Source: Cryptomeria japonica
Taxonomy: Eukaryota > Streptophyta > Pinopsida > Cupressales > Cupressaceae
Reading direction: 5' to 3'
DNA length: 64,000 bases
NCBI RefSeq assembly: GCF_030272615.1
Contig: NC_081408.1
Coordinates: 407,575,889-407,639,888, forward strand
Made by a program: the position numbers and the translations under genes. A model generated the notes under the pieces. The model saw nothing but the letters and a program-made list of their open reading frames with translations. It was not told the origin of the DNA and ran no database searches. Shown here in pieces: positions 50,542 to 61,202 of the stretch; within the stretch, counting starts at the first letter, position 1, and each line of letters begins with the position of its first letter.

Positions 50542-53349
50542 TTATGTTTTTGATGCCACATATATCAACTGATCTAGGTACCTGCTTCCTCGTTGGAGCC
50601 AAAAGCTAGAAATTATGTTCATTTACCATTTGTAACTAGTAATGGTGATTGGAGTTCTAAGTATTGATGTCCTGTAATTTACTCTTGCCTTCTCAACATG
50701 GAAAAATCCTTGTTTCTGTGTATTTTTGGGAGGGTCTATCTCAAACTCACATAACTGCTGTTTAGCTACTTGATATTAGAGTGCAATTCCAATTTCATTC
50801 TTTATGGTTTTGGGGTCTTGCATTCAACAATCAACAAGATTTAATTTCTGGTGATTATTGAAAACTATTTAACTTCAACAACAAAACTCTTATTTTATAA
50901 GACAATGTAGTTCAATTAATTAATAGAATTAAAAATTCAAGCCCCGATTCTATGGGGTCAACAAATTCAATAGCTTTGTTATGAATATTTATAATTGTGC
51001 CAAATACCATTGTTTCAATATAGCAATTTATTTTTTAATTATATATGTTATTGGTTTGTGGTTTATGCTTTGTTAAATATGGCTCATTTATTGTTTTTTA
51101 TAAATTTTATTTAGTATCTTTATATTTATTAACATGCATTTGATTTTATCCTATCCATATACAATTCCATGAAGAAGTTATTGTTAGTCATTTATTGCAT
51201 TCATATCTTACATATCTATACATTTAATCCCTACCTTTAAGATGGATTCTTATTTCAGACCAATCTCAAAACATCCAAGTTTAATCTTGAGAGGTTTGAG
51301 ATTCACTCTAAAATTTCAAAATTCAAAATTCTAGATCATAACCTTTTCTTACTAATTGTTGAGAGCCAACTTAATACACATTAGTGTGACATTATTATGT
51401 CTTCTTGCTAGTAAACTCTTGAGAATTATGTCACACTTGTATAAAAAAATGACCAACACAATCAAATTTTCAATTTGGACGACTTAACAAAGCTACATTT
51501 ATATTTTAAATTTTAAAATGATGTAAAATAATGAAATATCAAAATTTTCATGCAGTTTATGTTTAGAATTTTTTTTTTATGTTTATTAGATTTTACTTTA
51601 TTTTTAAATTTAAAAGAAAAAATTGAATTGGTGAAAATATTTTTTAAAAGTGAGATTGATAGATGTTGGAAAAGAAAATAAAGTATAATTCTACAATAGC
51701 AACTTAAAAAATCTAGTGACTATTCTATGCTTTATTGTTAAAGGGTTTCAGATACCTTCAAAACCTGTTATTACCTTAATAAAAAACTTTAAAAATCTTG
51801 TATATGAAAAAAATAAAAAATAAAAAAAATTGATAAATTTTTTTAATATTTTTTAAATTAAATTAATCAAAAAAATTTAGTTTTAATGTGATATCAACTT
51901 TTGTCTTAATTTTATATAATTAGAAAAAGTTCATCCTTTTGGAGAAGATTGTCATCTAATGTATCATATATTTTTAAAAAGTTTTACAAAAAGGTAATTT
52001 TAGATTTTCATGGAATTACTCTTGGTGTGAGAAATATGAAGTTGAAGTTGTGTTTTGTTGGATTTGCTCCAAAAGAGAGGTTAAGATGTTGCATAGGCTA
52101 CCACATAAATAATTTAAGGGGAAAGGTTTTCGTTTAAAGTCCTTTGGCCCAAAACATTGCATTCTAACTCAATAAGTCATGCATTTTATAATTAAAAAAT
52201 GTTCATTTAGTGGTTTCAAGAAAAAATGTTTCACCCAAAACTCATTTTGCCTTTGTGGCACATAGTTTTGGGCGAACTTGTATAGTTTAAAATCATTTAG
52301 GAGGAAACATCTTAGCTCAAAACTATTTTGCTAGCCAAAAGTCTAACACAAGTCTCAATTCATAAATTATTACAAGAAGGAATCACTCAAAGAACATTTC
52401 AATTTAGAGTCTAAAAATGATCAATTTGTATTGAAATCTACAAATAGATCATTTAAATGCTTAAGAATATTGTATTTGAAAATTTTTCCACGACCATAAA
52501 GTTAACCCATTCAAGGGGTGCCTTAGGAGGACTTGACCCTAGAGAATAAGCAACTTCTATAAAGGTATTTATATATCAAAGATAAGGGTAAAGCTACTTT
52601 TAGAGGTCTATTGTTTGTCAAACCAATCCTACACAACATATCATTTCCATGATGCTCCAATTTGACCCATGGATATTTTTTGGTATTGTATAGAGCTGGA
52701 GACTCATTACATTGCATGCATTCATTTAATGTATCTAGATGATTAAAATTTGCGACATTAACATTTATTCTTCAGCATTGTTCCCAAAGCCAAGTGCCAT
52801 ATCCCTTAGTATTTAATTTTTAATCAACATTTCAATTTATCCTTTCCCAGCTTTTATTGATTTTATTGCTTTAATATAACTCATGTAAAATAGACTTTAT
52901 TCCCTTACATTTTGGTGAACCAAATGTGAATTGGACACATATCCACCTCATTCAAACAAGGCTTGATGCTCATCTATATCTCAACAATTAAATGCTAGAC
53001 CATAAGTCATGACCAACCCCTTGACTCTAGCGAGATAGAAATCACATCAATCAATTATAAGTACTTACACTGATGGGATGCTTTGTTAAGAATAGGAACA
53101 CTATAGGGGACATTGTCCCCCAATTGGGAGGCACATGATCCTCCATAATCCTCAAGTATAATTATAATGACGTAGTTACTAATGCTAAGGGTCTTGGTTA
53201 GGGGATACTCAATCTCACAACCCATGGACACATACCCATATTCACATACACAATTTATGGAAACAAGAAATAAAATACAATGGATAAATAATTATTTTCC
53301 TTTATAAACCTTTGGAGGATAAATTGGTTAATTGTCGGGTACCATGCCC

Positions 53350-53352
<3 letters not shown>
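50542..53352. other. 3' flank of the bromodomain gene and unassigned A/T-rich sequence
   Basis: The first about 250 bp are the likely 3' untranslated region; no canonical AATAAA stands out. The rest is A/T-rich, with no supported gene, and contains no LTR signature I can recognise. Confidence 0.4.

Positions 53353-53396
<44 letters not shown>
53353..53396. repeat. (AC)n microsatellite
   Basis: About 22 AC units. Confidence 0.95.
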
Positions 53397-53398
<2 letters not shown>

Positions 53399-54899
53399 TT
53401 TTATGTTCAACTTGTACATGGCCATTTGCCTCACCATTTTCTACCTACTTATCACCTTTTGAAAGTCTAAATCCTTCGACCTTCACTTTGCACCTTGTGA
53501 GGTTTCTCTTGGCTTATATCTCCTGCCAACATAGTTGTTCAACTAGGTATATGCCCTAGTAGATCAAGTCCTAGTTCACTACTTCCTCATGGAACCCTCC
53601 AATAGTTGCAACTATCTCTTTATCAACCTAAATGTCTTTTTGATTGGCCTTCTCTATTTGGCCCTTCTACATGTCTTCGCTAAAGACAATCTTTCTCCCA
53701 ACATAAGGCTCTTCTTTTATCCCTTAATTCTTGTTTTCTAGTCATTGCTCATGGGATCTTAGGATATAATTTCGGCATAAAATATCTTGACCATTAAACT
53801 GATATAGCCCATGCCTTCCCTATCATAGCAACTCATTATACCTTCGATGTTATCTAGTGCCTATTAATAAATCCTTGGGTTATTCAAATCTTTGATGTTT
53901 TTAATCTATTTGTTATGATTGAGGTACTTATCCACTCGTGCATTCATCCTTGTTATATACCATTCACTTATATGCATTCCTACTTGTTGGCTTCTTCCAA
54001 CACATCCATACCATGTTGCTTTCACTCATCCCCTTGGCCTCCTTTTTTTACTTCATATGCTTTTGTGCATGGCTTGTGGTATTCTTCTTTCATAACATAT
54101 CTCTTTCCCTTCCTAGTGATGTCCTTTAATCTCACACTTTTACTTCATCTTGGTGCTTATGACCTTCTTACATGCTTTCCTTCTTGTGTTGCTTCTTCTC
54201 ATGCCCTTTTCTCTTTGTTCAACAATCTACTTGATTAGCTTTAGTTTGGAACATCCATTTGACTACATCATGATCAACACTTCAATCAAATTGTCGTAGT
54301 TTGGTGATTTGTCAAGTTAACTTTGTGTTTGATATTTTTTATTGTTGGTCCGTACACTCAACGATTTGTGTCCCTATCCCATGCTACCTCTCACTCTTGT
54401 GTATGGCCTTCATGCACTTCTTTCTTAGCCATTTTTCTCTTTGGTTGCTTCAACGATCTACCTTAACACTTGAATCTTTTTCTAGCACCTTCTTTTCCTT
54501 ACACCTTTGTTCCTGGTTGATGATTGTATACAATCTTATTTTCCTCAAAAATGTCCTTGCATAATACTCCCTAGAAAATATAGGAAATGAATCCTCTGTG
54601 TAGTGTTGTAAATTGCATCCCTATGCAATTTCTTGCTCAGCTAGGCTCCATTTTAGAATTCCTCAACCTCCATGTTTGATATGCTTGATCCAACTACAAT
54701 TTTGCATCTCTTTCCGACATCTCCTTCCCAAATTGGGGTCACATTGGGGGGATTGGGTAAATCAGATTGACCTAGTCCCTAATGTTTGGCCCCAAATTCA
54801 AATCACATGATGCTTAGGATGGTTGAGCATGAAATCTTTTCCCATGTTGGTCTGCTCTGAGTTTTGCACCCTGAAATGTTTGAGAGATGTATATAAACA
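53397..54899. other. Unassigned repeat-like sequence left of the Copia nest
   Basis: Pyrimidine-rich on the plus strand. The minus strand gives short coding-like runs with many stops, but no domain. It contains AATCAGATTGACCTAGTCC at 54760-54778, repeated at 61705-61723 on the other side of the Copia nest, and TATATAAAC just before the insertion point. It may be part of an older LTR. Confidence 0.35.
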
Positions 54900-54904
54900 A
54901 GGTA

Positions 54905-56128
54905 TGTTAGACAATTTAGATAACCGGAAGACAACTGAGAGGGGGGGGGGGGGTGAATCAGTTGTCACAGATTACCAGAAGCATTAGCAATTTAAACTTT
55001 AATACCGGAACCCAAAACAATAATACCAGAATAGCAATTAATCCAATTAAGCATAAACAATAATCATAGAATAAAAGCCACCCACACAACACCAAGATTT
55101 GTATGTGGAAAACCCGGTAAAGGGAAAAACCACAGTGGGAAGCCTACCCACAGTTAGATAATACTTCTACAGTAAGTATGTGAACTACAATGAAGGGGCT
55201 TGCACTTGAAGGGAGGCCAACAACCTAGAGCACGTCGCTCATCACAAAAGGAGCCTCACTGACTACATATAGATCCATACTACAATCCAGAGAAGTGTTG
55301 AACTGCAAAAGATAGCATCTCCTATGCCTGAGTACAGTTCCGGTTAAGCTCAATACCGGAGGACTAAATCCTCTTACAAAAACCCAATTCGATCTCCAAT
55401 GATCAACCAACTCCTCTGCCTGAATGATATTACATTATTCACACATTACATTCCTTGACCATGACCTCTTACATTAACCATGATGATCTACAATGAGATC
55501 TTACATCTATTTATACAAATCCTCGACCATAAACAATCAGGTCAGCCACCAGACAATAAGTCGATTACATAATTACAAACCATGTCGGCCTTAGACCAAA
55601 CAAGTAATAACAACACATAAGACATCCCAAAAATACAACAATAAGTCCTATTCACACCTTACATTAATGTCGATCCATAACCTAGATCAACTGGGACCAA
55701 GTATAGGTCCACACGCTTCAGCAATGATCTCCAAATGCCAAGTCTCGAACATGATTACCAACAACATCCTGAAACTCCATCATAAGCTACACCAACACCA
55801 CTTATGTAATTCATCAAAGATCTCCACCAAAAGCTCTGTCGGTGAAACCCTCGTCAGAACCAGAAACCAAGCTTCTAAGCAAGCAGGATAGCATCCAATC
55901 TCCAGACCAAAACCAACTAATCAAGTATGAGTATAAGCATTATGAACAAACCAATTCCATTACTAGATTATACCAGAGCCTGTTGGATCATGCCAGATCC
56001 AAGTTAACTAGAAACCACTCAGCCTACTAGAACCAGAAGGGTGCTAGTAAAGCATCCAAACAGATAGTGTTGACATCAATGACAAAAAATCAATGCAACA
56101 CATAATCAATTCCACCAAATGGCCAACA
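54905..56128 (-). repeat. Outer Copia 3' LTR
   Basis: 1224 bp, TGTTAGACAATT...GGCCAACA. A run of 13 Gs precedes TGAATCAGT (54939-54963). The conserved block near 55107-55140 reads GTGGAAAACCCGGTAAAGGG and then AAAAACCACAGTGGGA. Very similar to 60003-61197. Confidence 0.9.
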
Positions 56129-56508
56129 ATCTCCCCCTTTGGCATTGATGGCAACACTAGATGTGAAAAACATCTAAGTACCAAGAAATGCCAAACAAGT
56201 CTCCCCCTATGGAAGACATCCAACAATCTCCTGCATATAGCTATAAATATCAATATCTCTCCCCCTTAACATTTGTCATTTTCTTCCTTTACCTTTTTCA
56301 CATCACTATCTCTCCCCCTTTGACATCAATGCTTGAAATCTGACAGAAATATCAAAGCAAAAACATAAGCCTCTGAATCTCAAAGCTGACTACTCCCCCT
56401 GAGCAGTAGCATCCCACATCAATGCCGGAATGAATAGTATCTCTGATAATGCATGTCGGACTGATGCCAAACCGCATCAATCAAGTCTCTATCGGAGGGG
56501 CAGAAACC
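56129..56508 (-). other. Outer Copia polypurine tract and 3' untranslated region
   Basis: In the minus sense, a purine tract AAAGGGGGAGAT abuts the LTR. The sequence is homologous to 57611-57960 of the inner element, which shows that the two elements are related. Confidence 0.75.
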
Positions 56509-57610
56509 TATTAGGAACTGGAAGGGAAACTGAGAGGGGGGAGTGAATTAGTTGTCAATGAATTTCAACTCAATTATAACTTAATCAAACTTGATACTTA
56601 ATACCGATAAACCAAAATTAATGTCGGTTAACAGATTAGCAGTTAATATCAATACCGGTGAAACTTAATGCATGAATCAGAAAGAGAAACAAAATCCACA
56701 ACACATAACACAGAGATTTTGACGTGGAAACCCTGTAAGGGGAAAAACCACAATGGGAAACCTTACCCACAATCAGATGATACTACAACATATAGTATGT
56801 GTATACAAATGGGGTCTGCACATGCAGAAAGGCCAACCGCCTAGAGCACACTGCTCAAATGGGAGTCGCAATGACTATAGTAGGATGGTTAAATCCTAGA
56901 ATAATGTACTGCTCAAAATAGCATCTCCAATGCTGGATTCAGTACCGGTTAAGCTCTGATAAACACCTTCAAACCTTCCTTGAACCATCTCTATGGTCTG
57001 CTCATATGATCTTCAATATTCACACATACCATGTTACAATACCATACCATAACCATATCCATGTTTGTCATCTCACAAATGAGATCTTACATATATACAA
57101 AACCTAAGACCAAATGTGTAGGTCGGCTCATTAAGAATATTACAATTAAATAAATTACAAATAAGTCTTGATGTGATGCATCATGTTGGCTCCATACATT
57201 TACAACAATATCCAATCAATAAATAATCTCCATAATGTGTCGTGCTGATTTGGAATAGATAATGCATACTGGTCCATAACCTAGACCAATCTACCGATAA
57301 CAATAAATATGTCAACCCGATTAGACCAATAACCAAAACACCAAAACCAAGTATCCAAACCATGTCTTCGACATAATCAAGTGATTTCCAGATGATAACA
57401 AGTCATCATCAGTGTCAATGAACAATATAACCTGCCAGTGAACATATACCAGTGACTGTGCATAAGTCATTGACCTTGCTAGTGAACACAATGTGTCGGT
57501 TCAATAGTAAACCATTATAACCATAATGCTAAATCAACAATGTAGATCTCCAGAAGGATAAGTGTTGACATCAATGACAAAACTAATGCAACACATCCAT
57601 AATACCAACA
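56509..57610 (-). repeat. Inner Copia 3' LTR
   Basis: Followed on its right by the reverse complement of the polypurine tract (ATCTCCCCCTTT). It carries GAGAGGGGGGAGTGAATTAG and GACGTGGAAACCCTGTAAGG, the family blocks in slightly altered form. Confidence 0.85.
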
Positions 57611-57960
57611 ATCTCCCCCTTTAGCATTGATGGCAACACTAGATGGAAAAACATCTAAGTGCCAAAGCAAAATGCCAAAAACCAAAAACCAACAATCTCC
57701 AAAATAGATCAATACCAGAAATCAAAATCAAAATACAAAGAGTATATATCTCTCCCCCAATGAATAATGTCTCATATATCTCTCTCCCAAGAATTTTTTT
57801 CCATAGATTTCTCTCCCCCTTTGACATCAAATGCCAAAGCAATAAAAAATACCAGAACATACAACCAACTACTCCCCCTGAGAAGTAGCTCTCCTCCATC
57901 AAAGCCGGAAAAAATATTTCTCTGTTAGTTTCTGTCGGTTTGATGTCAATCTTCAATTAT

Positions 57961-58937
57961 CTAAGTCTCTGCCGATGAGGGTATTACCCCAAGCTGCTCT
58001 CTGAGATATTCAAAGGTTTCCTTAGGCAAAGGCTTTGTAAAGATATCTGCAATCTTCTCTTTAGTATTCACATAAACCATTCTTACTTCTTTTGCTTCAA
58101 CATTCTCTTTCAGAAAGTTATATTTGATAGAAACATGCTTAGTCTTAGAGTGAAATATCGGATTCTTTGATATATCAATTGTTGTTGAATTATCACAATA
58201 AATGGTTATAGGTTCTTTGCATTTTACCTTTATGTCCTTCAACATTTGCTTAATCCATAATACTTGAGTACAATTAGTTGTTGTTGCAACATATTCTAAT
58301 TCTGTTGTTGATAATGATGTACAACTCTGCTTCTTGCTTATCCATGAAATCAATCTGCTACCAAGAAAGAATGCTCTTCCAGTGGTACTCTTTCTATCAT
58401 CTACATCTCCTGCCCAATTTGCATCGGTGTATCCACATAAATCAAAAATTTCATCTTTAGGATACCATAAACCAATATTTGTTGTGCCTTGTAGATACCG
58501 GAAAATCTTTTTTACTGCTGATTCATGATTTTATTTAGTATTACCCTGAAATCTTGAAATAATACATACTGCATTCATTATATTAGGTCTGGTTTGTGTC
58601 AAATACAATAAACCTCCAATCATAGATTTGTATCTTGTCAGATTAACAGGAGCTGAATCGTCCTTCAATGTCAATTTATCAGTTGTAGTCATAGGAGTAC
58701 TTATCGGTTTAGAGTTTTCCATACCAAATTTCTTCATTAGTTCCTTTAAGTATTTTGTTTGACATATGAATATACCTCTATCAGTTTGTGAAATCTGCAA
58801 TCCTAAAAAGAATTTTATCTCCCCGCATCTTGTTAGCAAAGTCCTTACACAATCCACCTTCTCCTCCCAAAATGATATCATAAAAAAAAACTTCAATAAC
58901 CAAGATGTCATCATTAGTCACTTTGAAATATACCAAT
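57961..58937 (-). pseudogene. Inner Copia RT C-terminus and RNase H
   Basis: Minus strand. From 58934, DDILVIEVFFYDIILGG corresponds to the region around the YVDD catalytic motif, now altered; one frameshift follows. Then GEIKFFLGLQISQTDRGIF, KYLKELMKKFGMEN, SMIGGLLYLTQTRPN, a stop near 58531, GYTDANWAGDVDDRKSTTG, then RNase H: CTSLSTTELEYVATT, IYCDNSTTIDISKNP, FHSKTKHVSIKYNFLKE, KIADIFTKPLPKETF. It ends at 57961. It matches plant Ty1/Copia elements; the lineage is not fixed. Confidence 0.92.
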
Positions 58938-60007
58938 TGTTAGGAGCCGGAAGGGCAACTGAGAGGGGAGTGGGGGGGGGGGGGGGGGGGTGAATCAGTT
59001 GTCAATGAATTTCAACTCAATTATAACTTAATCAAACTTGATACTTAATACCGGTAAACCAAGCTTAATGCTAGTTAACGGATTGGCAGTTAATATCAAT
59101 ATCGATGAAACTTAATGCATGAATCAGAAAGAGAAACAACATCCACAACACATAACACAGAGATTTTGACATGGAAACCCTGTAAGGGGAAAAACCATGG
59201 TGGGAAACCTTGCCCACAATCAAATGATACTACTACAGATAGTATGTATATACAAATGGGGTCTGCACATGCAGAAAGGCCAACCGCCTAGAGCACACTG
59301 CTCAAATGGGAGTTGCAATGACTATAGTAGGATGGTTAAATCCTGGAATAATGTACTGCTCAAAATAGCATCTCCAATGCTGCATTCAATACTGGTTAAG
59401 CTCTGATAAACACCTTCAAACTTTCCTTGAACCTTCTCTATGGTCTGCTCATATGATCTTCAATATTCACACATACCATGTTACAATACCATACCATAAC
59501 CATATCCTTGTCTGTCATCTCACAAATGAGATCTTACATATATACAAAACCTAAGACCAAATGTGTAGGTCGGCTCACTAAGAATATTACAATTAAATCC
59601 ATTACAAATAAGTCTTGATGCGATGCATCATGTTGGCTCAATACATTTACAACAATATCCAATCAATAAATCATCTCCATAATGTGTCATGCTGATCTGG
59701 AATAGATAACGCATACCAGTCCATAACCTAGACCAATCTGCCAGTAACAACAAATATGTCAACCCGATTAGACCAATAACCAAAACACCAAAACCAAGTA
59801 TCCAAACCATGTCTTCAACATAATCAAGTGATTTTCAGATGATAACAAGTCACCATTAGTGCCGGTGAACCATATAACCTGTTGGTGAACATATACCAGT
59901 GATTGTGTATAAGTCACTGACCTTGCCGATGAACACAATGTGTCGGTTCAACAGTAAACCAATATAACCATAATGCTAAATCAACAATGTAGATCTCCAA
60001 AAGGATA
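58938..60007 (-). repeat. Inner Copia 5' LTR, truncated
   Basis: Aligns to 56509-57560 of the left LTR. It carries a run of 19 Gs before TGAATCAGT (58972-58999), the longest in the window. The last about 50 bp are missing and the sequence joins the outer LTR at GATAA. Confidence 0.85.
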
Positions 60008-61197
60008 ACCAGAAGACAACTAAGAGGGGGGGGGGGGTGAATTAGTTGTCACAGATTACCAGAAGCATTAGCAATTTAAACTTTAATATCAAAACCCAAA
60101 ACAATAATACCGGAATAGCAGTTAATCCAATTAAGCATAAACAATAATCACATAATAAAAGCCACCCACACAACACCAAGATTTGTATGTGGAAAACCCG
60201 GTAAAGGGAAAAACCATGGTGGGAAGCCTACCCACAGTTAGATAATACTTCTACAGTAAGTATGTGAACTACAATGAAGGCTTTCACTTGAAGGAAGGCC
60301 AATAGCCTAGAGCACACTGCTAATCACAAAGGAGCCTCACTGACTGCATATAAATCCAGAGAAGTGTTGAACTGCAAAAGATAGCATCTCCTATGCCCAA
60401 GTACAGTTTCGGTTAAGCTCAATACCAGAGGACTAAATCCTCTTACACAAACCCAATTCGATCTCCAATGATCGACCAACTCCTCTGCCTGAATGATATT
60501 ACATTATTCACACATTACATTCCTTGACCATGACCTCTTACATTAACCATGATGATCTATAGTGAGATCTTACATCTATTTATACAAACCCTCGACCATA
60601 AACAATCAAGTCGGTCACTAGACAATAAGTCAATTACATAATTACAAACCATGTCGGCCTTAGACCAAACAAGTAATAACAACACATAAGACATCCCAAA
60701 AATACAACAATAAGTCCTATTCACACGTTACATTAATGTTGGTCCATAACCTAGATCAACCGGGACCAAGTATAGGTCCACATGCTTCAGCAATGATCTC
60801 CAAATGCCAAGTCTTGAACATGATTACCAACAACATCCTGAAACTCCACCAGAAGCTGTACCAACACCACTTATGCAATTCATCAAATATCTCCACCAAA
60901 AGCTCTGTCGATGAAACCCTTACCGGAACCAGAAACCAAGCTTCTAAGCAAGCGAGATAGCATCCAATATCCAGACCAAAACCAGCTGATCAAGTATGAG
61001 TATAAGCATTATGAACAAACCAATTCCATTACTAGATTATACCGGAGCCTGCCAGATCATACCAGATCCAAGTTAACCAAAAACCACTCAACCTACCGGA
61101 ACCAGAAGGGTGCCGGTAAAGCATCCAAACAGATAGTGTTGACATCAATGACAAAACATCAATGCAACACATAATCAATTCCACCAAATGGCAAACA
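60003..61197 (-). repeat. Outer Copia 5' LTR, first about 18 bp missing
   Basis: Matches 54905-56128 except for the missing start and small indels (for example a 12-bp gap near 60350). It ends GGCAAACA directly before AGGTA. Twelve Gs precede TGAATTAG. Confidence 0.85.
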
Positions 61198-61202
61198 AGG
61201 TA

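Larger units (their letters stand above)
56509..60007 (-). mobile_element. Inner Copia element, LTR - pol remnant - truncated LTR
   Basis: The left LTR is 56509-57610 (1102 bp, TATTAGGAACTGG...ACCAACA; the first TG is mutated to TA). Internal sequence spans 57611-58937. The right LTR runs 58938-60007, beginning TGTTAGGAGCCGG and truncated about 50 bp before its end. The internal part keeps only the C-terminal RT and RNase H. At 58937 the PBS-like ATTGGTAT is fused to RT coding sequence, so gag, protease, integrase and most of the RT are deleted. Confidence 0.8.
54905..61197 (-). mobile_element. Outer Copia element (minus strand), remnant with nested insertion
   Basis: Flanked by the 5-bp duplication AGGTA (54900-54904 and 61198-61202). 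The left LTR is 54905-56128, followed by the reverse complement of a polypurine tract (ATCTCCCCCTTT) and its 3' untranslated region; the right LTR is about 60003-61197. The original gag-pol is gone. A second Copia element starts at 56509 and runs directly into the right LTR at 60003-60007, so a deletion removed the rest. Confidence 0.85.

Noticed and set aside
53915-54564. Plus-strand ORFs of 107 and 87 codons
   Set aside because: Hydrophobic composition from pyrimidine-rich DNA; no recognisable domain. The minus strand looks more coding-like but is full of stops.
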